A DNA stretch of 64,000 nt from an uncultured Acetatifactor sp. GTDB lineage: Bacteria > Bacillota > Clostridia > Lachnospirales > Lachnospiraceae. Location: NCBI GenBank assembly GCA_910578215.1, contig CAJTPH010000014.1, forward strand, positions 23,791-87,790, written 5' to 3'. The notes beneath the pieces were generated by a model that was not told the origin of the DNA, ran no database searches, and saw only the letters and a program-made list of their open reading frames with translations. A program made the position numbers and the translations under genes. Position 1 is the stretch's first letter; each line of letters begins with the position of its first letter. This document shows positions 9,750-17,537 of the stretch, one piece after another.

Positions 9750-10898
9750 TTACCAGATGAGAAAATCCTTATCCAGCAGCCGCAGCACCGCCTCCACCAG
9801 AAAATAATCGCCGTAGATGATAGGCACCTCCCGGTCCTCCTCCCGGTGATATCTGGCGCTGCCCTTTGTGGTGATGCCGTCCTCGCTGGCATTCCAATTG
9901 CAGAACCGCTCCGTTATCCTGTGCAGCAGACGCAGCGCAGGCGCCACATACAGCTCCTTCTCATATTCGCCCACATGCTCGGAGAGCTCCAGCAGCCCGC
10001 AGGCCGCGCAGACTGCCGCCGTATTGTCATAATAGACCGGCTCCCTGGGGGCACGGAAATCGATCACCACATCATAATCGTTCACTGCAGCGCCCGCAAT
10101 AAAATAATGCGCCGTGCGTTTTGCCGCGTCCAGATATTCCTGCTTTCCCGTATAACGGTAGGACAGGCTCATGCCGTAAACCGCCCATGCCAGCCCCCTT
10201 GTCCAGGAGGAGCCCTCGCCGTAGCCCTGTCCGCCGGGCTTCTCCGCAACCTCACCCGTCTCCGTGTCATACTTAATAATATGGTTGCTGGAGCCGTCCG
10301 GTCTCAGGATCTCCTTCAGCGCCGTGTCCGCATGTGCCATGGCAAGCCGTTTCCAGGAATCGTTCCCACTGACCTCGCTGCCCCAGTAAAGCAGGGGCAG
10401 ATTCATCAGACAGTCCACGATGGCCACGCTTTCTCCCGGCGTGTTCCATGCTCGGAAATAATTCCCCGCGGGCTGGAAACGGCTGGCCAGAATCGCCGCC
10501 GCATGCAGGCCTCTGAGCTTTGCCCTCTCGTCCTTCAGCAGACGGTAATGCGCCACCGATGTATGGCACCACATAAATCCCAGATCATGATCCAGGTTCT
10601 GATAATCCTCCAGCGCCTTATCCAGACGTTCCTCCAGCCCCACAGCGCTGTCCGCATACTTTTTGTCGCCCAGGGCATGATACATTTGCCAGAGAATGCC
10701 CGCCCAGAAGCTGTTCGTCCACCAGGTCAGGTGCTCCTCCCCCATATCGTGATAATGCCCGTCCACAGGGATATAAGGCATCCGTGAGCCGATCCTGTCA
10801 CACTCCGCAGAAATCTTCTTCTCTATCAGGCCAAAGGTTTCCTGCGCCCATTTTACCTCATTTTCACTGATCCGATACCGCAACTTCAATCCCTCCAT
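9750..10898 (-). CDS. GH88 unsaturated glucuronyl/galacturonyl hydrolase
   Basis: This is a cytoplasmic (alpha/alpha)6-barrel hydrolase that removes the unsaturated uronic acid left at the non-reducing end by polysaccharide lyases. It works by hydrating the vinyl ether bond rather than by retaining or inverting hydrolysis. The two expected aspartates are visible: D105 in LDHDLGFMWCH and D162 in AIVDCLMNLPLLYW. TWWTNSFWAG near residue 60 and SSWTRGLAWAVYG also match the family. The ATG at 10898 gives 382 residues, the normal length. A TTG at 10883 has a better GGAGGG site 7 bases upstream and could be the true start. The open frame continues upstream only because it runs through a tandem repeat. 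It lies downstream of the YetA-like lyase and GH2 genes, so the substrate is probably unsaturated rhamnogalacturonan disaccharide. Confidence 0.88.
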   Translation of the reverse strand: MEGLKLRYRISENEVKWAQETFGLIEKKISAECDRIGSRMPYIPVDGHYHDMGEEHLTWWTNSFWAGILWQMYHALGDKKYADSAVGLEERLDKALEDYQNLDHDLGFMWCHTSVAHYRLLKDERAKLRGLHAAAILASRFQPAGNYFRAWNTPGESVAIVDCLMNLPLLYWGSEVSGNDSWKRLAMAHADTALKEILRPDGSSNHIIKYDTETGEVAEKPGGQGYGEGSSWTRGLAWAVYGMSLSYRYTGKQEYLDAAKRTAHYFIAGAAVNDYDVVIDFRAPREPVYYDNTAAVCAACGLLELSEHVGEYEKELYVAPALRLLHRITERFCNWNASEDGITTKGSARYHREEDREVPIIYGDYFLVEAVLRLLDKDFLIW

Positions 10899-10899
10899 T

Positions 10900-11108
10900 C
10901 CAGTTCCGTCTCTGCTCTGAAACGCCCTTTTGAGCAAAGAAATTTTCATCTGCTCTGAATGCAGCTGAAAATTCCTTTGGGCGTTTTCGTTTAGAGACTG
11001 TTTGCCAGTTCCGTCTCTGCTCTGCAACGCCCCTTTTGAGCAAAGAAATTTTCATCTGCTCTGAATGCAGCTGAAAATTCCTTTGGGGCGTTTTCGAGAC
11101 TGTTTTCT
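10900..11108. repeat. Two tandem copies of a 105-bp hairpin-forming repeat
   Basis: Unit A is 10900-11004 and unit B about 11005-11108. They are nearly identical, from CCAGTTCCGTCTCTGCTCTG to GAGACTGTTT. Each contains a long hairpin: AAACGCCC (10920) with GGGCGTTT (10979), and AACGCCCC (11026) with GGGGCGTT (11085). Inside is a second stem, CAAAGAAATTTTCA with TGAAAATTCCTTTG. The extra C in the left arm of unit B is matched by an extra G in its right arm, so pairing is preserved. The array separates the GH88 gene from the lyase gene. Confidence 0.85.
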
Positions 11109-11143
11109 GGTTCCTGTTTCATTTTTATGTAATTCTTCTCAAA

Positions 11144-13798
11144 CTAGGCTTTGTGGAAATTCCCGTTATGAGCCCCGATAAGCTCCGTCACCTCCGCAAA
11201 GGTGCCCGGCAGCTTGTCTTTTATAAACTCCATGGCAAAAATCACATTCAGGCAGAACTGCGCCACAAAATTAGTGCTGATCCAGGGAATCTCCCTAAGG
11301 CTCTCCCGATTGCCGCAGTCAGCCGTCCATGTAAAGGCAAAGCCCTCATAATTATTCCCATTCGCAAGGGATTTGAGGAGCTCCCTCCAGACACGCTCCG
11401 CCAGCTTATCGTCCCTCAGATATGCCGCGCCGTAAGCTCCGATGCCGGAGCCCATAAAAGGAAAGGTGAACTCGCGTCTGCCCAGCAGCTCTCTCTGCTC
11501 CGGCGTCATTTCCTCCCTGGGCGTAAAGTACATCCTGCCAAGGTCGGCAACCATAGCCTTCCACTCCTCGTCCCCAAGCAGATCGCCCAGCTCCGCCCAA
11601 ACCTGCGGCGCTCCCATACAGATCTGCAGATGGCAGCCTCCTGTGGTTCTCTCGCCGATATAGCGCAGATGGCAGGTCTCGGGGTCAAATTCAAAATCAG
11701 GTCCCGAAACAAGCTTCATAGGGGTGTTTTTAATATCCTCAATGCCTGTTCTGATCTTGTCAAGGTAAGCGGCGTCGTTAAACCTCTCCCACCTGGTCAT
11801 CCAGTTAGAGCACAGAGATGACCAATCAGGCCCGCTTCTGGCATGGCTGGGAAATACCATATCCTTTTTGTCGTAAAATTCTCCCAGGGGGTCCTTGTTC
11901 AAGAAACTCAGCTCATTGTCCTTCAGCTCCTCAAATATGTCCTCCAGACGTCTGTCCCCCGTGAGGTAATACATATATCTGTGATGCCCTGCCATGGCGA
12001 TCCGCGCTTCCTTGCAGGGACAGCCCCAGTGCCTTACATTATGCCTTGAGCCAAGCCCCTTATACTGCCCCATATGATATACGTCCACCTCGGAGGCATG
12101 GCGCGAAAGCTTCTCGGCAAGCCTGTAGACATCCTCCCTGCCCGTGCGCATGAAATAAAGCCAAAGCCACAGGGTAGGCACCAGCTCCGTGTTGTCCCAC
12201 GCATAACCGCCAATATCGTATCTCCACTGATGGCGCACCGGGTCATAGGTATGCATCACGTCTCCATAGTTGAACATGCCATACCAGTTTCGCTGCTCGA
12301 TCTCTCCCTTGTAAAACTCGAAGATCTGCTCCAGCTGCGCCTCCAGCCATTTCTCCACCTCCGTGCCGTTCTCCGCAGGCAGGGACCAATAGCCAAACGC
12401 ACGCATATCATGATAAAATTCCGGGCTGCCCACATAGAGCACGGGATTGTTTACCTGTGCGGCAAACTGCTCCACCTCCCCATCCGTGGGTATCAGCGCC
12501 TCGGAGAAGGTGAGGGCGCACTCGTTCGTGCAGGCGATGCCGTTAGGACTTGCTCCCTTAAAGTCATATCCCTCATAGCAGACCTGATTATAGCCTCTTG
12601 TGGCATAGTGCCTGAAATCAAAAGCCGTGGCTTCCGGGGAATAAAACCACAGGGTACACTCCGCCCTGTCGCTGTCCAGACCTTTAAAGGTCAGACCGGA
12701 AGGGTATTTCTCCCAAAAATCCCTGACCGCCACGGTGACGGAACCGTATTCGGAGCCAAAGGCCCCGCCGCCCGCCGTGCGGTTTCCGTGCAGCGCGTCT
12801 ATAAAGCACAGGTTCTCACCCGCCAGCTTCTTTTTTATTCCAAAATGGCTGACGCTGTCCTGATACAGATCATATTCGCTCCATACGGGAACGGCTTCCA
12901 GCACCTTATCTACCGCTGCCCGCTCCTGCTCATTTAAAACCAGCTTTTCACCGGTAAACTGACGCCTGTAAAGCTCACGTCCCAGATTGGGTCTCCATGA
13001 AACCATAGGGACAAGCGCCTCATGAAATACCCCGTGGTCCCCGGTAAATTTCACATGGCGGTTAATTACCTCGCCGGACATGGGCGCTCCAAAACGGATT
13101 CCCATACCCTTTAAAAAGTCCTTATCCTCATCCCCGTCATAAAGAAAGGTGTGGGTAAACCTCAGATTCGGATTGTTGTACCCGGCTTCCATACGGATAA
13201 TAAAGGGCAGCTTCCTGTCCCCGTCCTCTGAAACATGGATACCGTCATAGCGCAGGATGGTCCGCAGAGAACCTGTCTCCTCCACCTCCACGCTCTCGAT
13301 GCAGCTCACATAGCTTTTCTGCATCCTGGCCGGATTGCCTGAAACCTCCACAGGCTCCTCCAGCAAAAGCACCGCCTCAGCGTCGCATAGAAACTCCTTG
13401 CCGTCCTTCTCCGCGGAGGTAAACAGATGCCTGCCATCCTTCGGCACATGGACGGTAACAGCACCTGCATCCAGCAGAATCTTGCTTTCCGTCTCCACAC
13501 ACCGCATGCCTTCAAAGGCAGCCGGCTTTCCGGGCAGTACCTCGATCTCCTGCCCCAGAAGCGCCGTATCCGCAGTATGAGCCGTCCATTTCACGCTCCC
13601 GTCAGGCCAGTACGCGGTTATGCGGGACTGCATGGGGACCTCATTCCCCTGGCTGTTCCTGCAGATATACTCCGTATCCGGAGTACATTCTCCCCTTTTC
13701 CACATACAGCCGAATGTGGTATAGCCAATCGTCCGGTACTCTGACGGTACCTGAGCCTTTAATAATGCCTCTGTGTTCTTAAGCGGATGCAGTTTCAT
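11144..13798 (-). CDS. YetA/PcRGLX-like exo-rhamnogalacturonan lyase (PL26-type)
   Basis: This is an 884-residue protein resembling Bacillus YetA and the PL26 rhamnogalacturonan exolyase family, which removes unsaturated Rha-GalA disaccharides from rhamnogalacturonan I. The N-terminal beta domain has TFGCMWKRGE, VPMQSRITAYWPDGS and VKWTAHTA, the family hallmark. A central beta-sandwich follows to about residue 430. The C-terminal half is an alpha/alpha toroid with NWYGMFNYGD, YAWDNTELVP and GRFxP-like HNVRHWGCP. No signal peptide is present, so it acts on imported oligosaccharides. The ATG at 13798 has a perfect AGGAGG. The frame extends 28 codons further, but that stretch begins inside the adjacent minisatellite and is not coding. 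It is grouped with GH88 and GH2 genes, which supports the pectin assignment. Confidence 0.8.
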   Translation of the reverse strand: MKLHPLKNTEALLKAQVPSEYRTIGYTTFGCMWKRGECTPDTEYICRNSQGNEVPMQSRITAYWPDGSVKWTAHTADTALLGQEIEVLPGKPAAFEGMRCVETESKILLDAGAVTVHVPKDGRHLFTSAEKDGKEFLCDAEAVLLLEEPVEVSGNPARMQKSYVSCIESVEVEETGSLRTILRYDGIHVSEDGDRKLPFIIRMEAGYNNPNLRFTHTFLYDGDEDKDFLKGMGIRFGAPMSGEVINRHVKFTGDHGVFHEALVPMVSWRPNLGRELYRRQFTGEKLVLNEQERAAVDKVLEAVPVWSEYDLYQDSVSHFGIKKKLAGENLCFIDALHGNRTAGGGAFGSEYGSVTVAVRDFWEKYPSGLTFKGLDSDRAECTLWFYSPEATAFDFRHYATRGYNQVCYEGYDFKGASPNGIACTNECALTFSEALIPTDGEVEQFAAQVNNPVLYVGSPEFYHDMRAFGYWSLPAENGTEVEKWLEAQLEQIFEFYKGEIEQRNWYGMFNYGDVMHTYDPVRHQWRYDIGGYAWDNTELVPTLWLWLYFMRTGREDVYRLAEKLSRHASEVDVYHMGQYKGLGSRHNVRHWGCPCKEARIAMAGHHRYMYYLTGDRRLEDIFEELKDNELSFLNKDPLGEFYDKKDMVFPSHARSGPDWSSLCSNWMTRWERFNDAAYLDKIRTGIEDIKNTPMKLVSGPDFEFDPETCHLRYIGERTTGGCHLQICMGAPQVWAELGDLLGDEEWKAMVADLGRMYFTPREEMTPEQRELLGRREFTFPFMGSGIGAYGAAYLRDDKLAERVWRELLKSLANGNNYEGFAFTWTADCGNRESLREIPWISTNFVAQFCLNVIFAMEFIKDKLPGTFAEVTELIGAHNGNFHKA

Positions 13799-13870
13799 AC
13801 CTAACCTCCTATACTTTCCCTTACATTCTTTATCATGTGTTTTGTTTGTCTTTGCCTTGTTTCTGTTCTT

Positions 13871-14060
13871 TTTACAGTCCATTTTCTACGCCCCAGGGCT
13901 CTGGCCGGCCTATTTACAGCCTCATTTCCTACGCTCCGGGGCTCTGGCCGGCCTATTTACAGCCTCATTTCCTACGCCTCAGGCTTCCGGCTGACCCTTT
14001 TACAGCCTCATTTCCTATGCCCCGGGGCTTCCGGCTGGTCTCTTTACAGTTCGATTTCCT
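13871..14060. repeat. Minisatellite, five copies of a 42-44 bp unit
   Basis: The motif TTTACAG followed by a (T/C)CATTTCCTA-like block recurs at 13871, 13913, 13956, 13999 and 14043. Each unit carries a CCGGGGCT / CTGGCCGGCC or CTTCCGGCTG block. The last copy contains the stop codon and final codons of the GH2 gene (14044). Read on the gene strand, three units contain GGAAATGAGGCTGTAA, a three-codon ATG-AGG-CTG-TAA frame that resembles the GH2 end GGAAATCGAACTGTAA. GGCCGGCC palindromes occur in two units. Confidence 0.85.
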
Positions 14061-17000
14061 TTGTCTTCGTCTTCTGCTCATCCACGGAGGCATAATCATC
14101 CCTGTGGGAAGACTCCTCATCACACAAAACATGAAGCCCCGCGATCTGCAATATTGCCCGCTTGGGCATGAATTCCTTACTCCAGCCTCTGTTATTCTCC
14201 CTCCAGACATACTTATCCACACAGCCGTAGGCGGAAAGAACCGTCAGTCTGAGAGCATCCCCCGTTACCTCCCGGGAAAACAAAGCCTGCTGCGAACGGC
14301 TCGTATTCAGGAAGGCGCCTTCCTTTACAGGCATCCACTCCCCGTCCGCTCCTCTAACTTCAAGCTTATAGTCCCTCACAAAACCGGCATGATTTCTGTC
14401 CCGCTGCTCCGGCACATAAAGAACGCCCTTCATGCTGACAGGCTTCTTCAAAATAATCGTAACCACTGCCGGAAAATCAGGCTGCGTCAGGCGCACGGAG
14501 GAGCTTGGATCGGCCTCCACAATGACCTCTCCGCCCCTGACCTGGGCCTTATCCTCATATATAATCTCCTTTGTCAGCTCCTGCATCCTCTGCATGGGAA
14601 ACAGCTTTCTTTCAATGGCGCCAGCATCCGCAACTGTCTTGGGCGCAAAGGCTTCGGAGGACACATAGTTAAATATAGCCTGTTTTAAGCAGTATGCCGC
14701 CGGGCGCCGCTCAAACTCTCCCTCCAGATTGGCGGAAACCAACAGCAGGGAGCCCTCCGATACCCTTGCCTCAAAAATCAAGCCCTGCAGGAGATTCCGG
14801 TTCCAGTCGTCGATGGGCTGCACTATAGGGCGTACCTGCTCCATGCCTTCCATATGAAATCCCCGGCCCTGCCTCAAAATATCCTCCCACTGCCAGCCGC
14901 CTGCCTTATCCGTAGGAAAATACCTGAATATTGGATGCTGTTCCTCTACAACCACGCCCATGGAACGGCACCAGGTAGGTCCCATCTGGGAATTCCATCC
15001 CACGGTCCTCCCCGACAAAGCCGTACACTCATAGTTTAGATCCGACAGCCAGGGGTTAAAGACCACCCTTTTCCCCGCCTCAAGACCCTGCCTTGCTTCC
15101 CTCCAGTCCCTGGTATACAAAAACGGCTGTCCTTCCGCAGAAGTTTCCTCAGGTCTGGCAAAAACATGCAGCGTATAATGATTGCTCACGGTAAGAGCCT
15201 TATCCCTGAGGGACAGTGTAAACGTAAGCTTCTCGCTCCTGTCCCAGGGCCCAAAGTCCAGGGCGATCTCCCCTGCCCTCGTATTGCCTCCCCTGGCAAT
15301 GGCTCCCGCCTGCAGCTCCCCGCTTATCCTTTTACCGGCGCCGTCCTCCAGGCTCCATGTAATGACCCCGTTCTCAATATCCTCCTTCCCGTAATGGCAG
15401 ACCTCTACAGGAATGACAGGCTTGTCCGTATTTTTCCAGACATAGCCCGGGAAGCCGGCAAGCAGAACCGTATCCCCGCAGTACTCGCGAAACCGTGCCG
15501 GATCGCCGTAGCCCTTGCTTTCCCAGAAGGCATCCAAGATCCCTACCAGAGCCGAGCCCTGCCCTAAGTAGTCGTGCAGATCCAGCAGCTCAAAGCCCTG
15601 AATCTCCGGCGTCCTGAAGTTTGCCTCCAGGTCCTCCTTGTACATACGAAGCTGATTCTCACCTGAGCATTTCACAAACTGCTCTGCATAGGGCAGAATG
15701 CCGTTTGCTTTTGCACTTTCAAAAAATATCTTATAATTCCCAGGCTGCATAAAGCCCGTAAACTTATTTATAATACCGTAATCGGGATAAGCGCAGTACT
15801 GCCCAAGCTCGTGGCAGACCACAGGCTTTTTAACCCCTTCTAACGAAGGGCTGTAATTTTTGCCGTTCCAGCCCTTGGGATTGCGGATGGTGCCTCCCAT
15901 AAACGGACCATAGCCGGAACGATGAAAATAGATGAAATCCGTCCCCTCGATCTGTGCGGGAGGGACGTCATAATGCCAGCCTGACTCCGCCGTATAGATT
16001 CTCCTGCCGCCGTAGCCAAGGTTCTTATCGTATTCCCTGGTCTCGCTGACCCAACGCCGTAAGGGTCCGTGCCACCTTCCCCCCGGCTCGTTGGTGGGAG
16101 AGAAAAACACAAAGGAGGGATGATGCCCGAAGTTCTCCAGAATCCGCACCGTCTCGTCCCGCAGGACCTCATCCATTTCCGCCCCGGCCTCCGTGTCCTC
16201 AAAATGATTCCACATGCCGCACTCCACAAGAAGATAGACGTCCTCCTCATCCGCGGCGGCAAACGCCGCGGATGGCGGACAGTAGGAATGGAAACGGACT
16301 CCGTTCAGCCCCCACTCCCTGACCTTTTTCATGATCCTGCGCCACCACTCCTTATCCGTGGAAGGATATCCTGCCAGCGGGTTCTCCCCTCCGAAGTGAG
16401 TAGCCCTGAAATAGACCGGCGCTCCGTCTATGACAAAGCGTCCGTCCCTAACCTCCACCGTTCGCTCATGCTCCCGGGCATAACGCCTTCTCTCCTGGAC
16501 CCGTCTTGCGGCCTCATCCTCGGTAAACAGCGCCATCTCGCCCGCCATACCGTTCCAGGTAGCCCCCAGAGCGTCGGAAACGCCGTGCCCGTCGGGTCTG
16601 TAGGGATAGATCATGCTGTTGTCAAGCTCCACCCTGATGGTATGTTCTCCGGGTTCAAGCCTGCCCACTCTGATATCATGGGGACCGCAGAGGGACACAT
16701 CCCCTCCCATTTCCTCCCCGTCTATGTAGACCCGGCTCTTCCACCTTGCCAGCTCCACATGGAACCGCCACTCCTCACTGCCTTCCTTACTGCCTGAGTC
16801 CGCACCCTGCTCCGGGTTTCCGCAGCAATTCTGTCCCTCCTGCAAATGCGGTACCGTAAAGGTCCTCTCATATGCCGCAGTTCCCAGGAAATGTCTGGGG
16901 GGCTGACACAGAAAAGGCACGTTCACCCCGTCCTCCTGTGCGTATTTATATTCCTCCTGCTCATACCAGAAATCATCATGAAGCGCGCTTACCCAGGGCG

Positions 17001-17127
17001 TGTCCCATGTTATGGGATTGCCGTACCCCTGTGCCTGCAGGATTCCGGGCAGCCTTATTACGCCGCTCTGCTCCCCTTCCTCCGCCTTCAGCGAAATTCT
17101 CCATTCACCTGACAAATCAATATACAT
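14044..17127 (-). CDS. GH2-family glycoside hydrolase with discoidin-like C-terminal domain
   Basis: This is a 1027-residue clan GH-A enzyme, likely a beta-galactosidase or beta-glucuronidase acting on pectic oligosaccharides. The N-terminal jelly roll starts MYIDLSGEWRISLKAEEG. The TIM barrel begins at FVIDGAPVYFRATHFGGENP, with the acid/base Glu in FFSPTNEPGG and a candidate nucleophile Glu in KPVVCHELGQYC. The last 150 residues (from VRLTQPDFPAVVTIILKKP) look like an F5/8 type C (CBM32-like) carbohydrate-binding domain. There is no signal peptide. The ATG at 17127 is preceded by GGGAGG with ideal spacing; a longer frame to 17244 is not favoured. It is first in the cluster before the lyase and GH88 genes. 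The exact substrate cannot be read from the sequence. Confidence 0.8.
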   Translation of the reverse strand: MYIDLSGEWRISLKAEEGEQSGVIRLPGILQAQGYGNPITWDTPWVSALHDDFWYEQEEYKYAQEDGVNVPFLCQPPRHFLGTAAYERTFTVPHLQEGQNCCGNPEQGADSGSKEGSEEWRFHVELARWKSRVYIDGEEMGGDVSLCGPHDIRVGRLEPGEHTIRVELDNSMIYPYRPDGHGVSDALGATWNGMAGEMALFTEDEAARRVQERRRYAREHERTVEVRDGRFVIDGAPVYFRATHFGGENPLAGYPSTDKEWWRRIMKKVREWGLNGVRFHSYCPPSAAFAAADEEDVYLLVECGMWNHFEDTEAGAEMDEVLRDETVRILENFGHHPSFVFFSPTNEPGGRWHGPLRRWVSETREYDKNLGYGGRRIYTAESGWHYDVPPAQIEGTDFIYFHRSGYGPFMGGTIRNPKGWNGKNYSPSLEGVKKPVVCHELGQYCAYPDYGIINKFTGFMQPGNYKIFFESAKANGILPYAEQFVKCSGENQLRMYKEDLEANFRTPEIQGFELLDLHDYLGQGSALVGILDAFWESKGYGDPARFREYCGDTVLLAGFPGYVWKNTDKPVIPVEVCHYGKEDIENGVITWSLEDGAGKRISGELQAGAIARGGNTRAGEIALDFGPWDRSEKLTFTLSLRDKALTVSNHYTLHVFARPEETSAEGQPFLYTRDWREARQGLEAGKRVVFNPWLSDLNYECTALSGRTVGWNSQMGPTWCRSMGVVVEEQHPIFRYFPTDKAGGWQWEDILRQGRGFHMEGMEQVRPIVQPIDDWNRNLLQGLIFEARVSEGSLLLVSANLEGEFERRPAAYCLKQAIFNYVSSEAFAPKTVADAGAIERKLFPMQRMQELTKEIIYEDKAQVRGGEVIVEADPSSSVRLTQPDFPAVVTIILKKPVSMKGVLYVPEQRDRNHAGFVRDYKLEVRGADGEWMPVKEGAFLNTSRSQQALFSREVTGDALRLTVLSAYGCVDKYVWRENNRGWSKEFMPKRAILQIAGLHVLCDEESSHRDDYASVDEQKTKTKEIEL

Positions 17128-17537
17128 TTTTAACCTCCCTGCGTGCTTCGGCACGCATACCCATGTATGCTTACACATACATTTTAAAGCTGCACAAAAC
17201 GCTTCCATGAGTGTATCATACCATAACTTCCCCGCTTTTGCCATACAAATAAAAGCTTCTTTCTACACAAACATATCAATGTGATAACTATTTTGTGCTG
17301 CTTGTGTTATATATAGTACAGCGGCCTGGAAACCGAATTCCACACTTTACTCATATGCGATTCCTCCGTATACTTTTTTGCCTTATAAAACATGTGTCAA
17401 CTCAAATAGGAGTTGACCATCATATATATTTTTTATACTCCACCCCTCTTGATTTTTACATAAATAGCAAGGGCATCGCTCAATCATTTAATTTGATTTT
17501 GCGACACCCTCTTTTCATGCTTTTGCGTATTTTAAGA
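17128..17537. other. 410-base intergenic region with two inverted repeats
   Basis: This region lies between the GH2 gene start and the feoB end. It contains a perfect 8-bp stem GTCAACTC / GAGTTGAC (17396-17417, AAATAG loop), which could be an operator for the glycosidase cluster or a terminator. A second, imperfect 17-bp inverted repeat lies at 17470-17510 (AGGGCATCGC with GCGACACCCT). It follows the feoB stop and probably terminates feoAB, or is a remnant of a small mobile palindrome. I see no confident promoter or gene. Confidence 0.5.

Noticed and set aside
9846..10787. A 313-codon plus-strand frame
   Set aside because: It is antisense to the GH88 gene and has no recognisable domain.
10899..11055. 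N-terminal extension of GH88 and a separate small frame over the same bases
   Set aside because: Both are produced by the open tandem 105-bp repeat; the family start and ribosome site lie downstream.
13799..13882. 28-codon extension of the lyase gene (MDCKKNRNK start)
   Set aside because: It begins in the minisatellite, lacks family similarity, and a perfect AGGAGG precedes the ATG at 13798.
13871..14060. CRISPR-like array
   Set aside because: The 42-44 bp units are repeats along their whole length with no unique spacers, and no cas genes are near.
17470..17510. IS end or MITE
   Set aside because: The inverted repeat is imperfect, no second terminal copy or transposase is seen, and its place after feoB fits a terminator.
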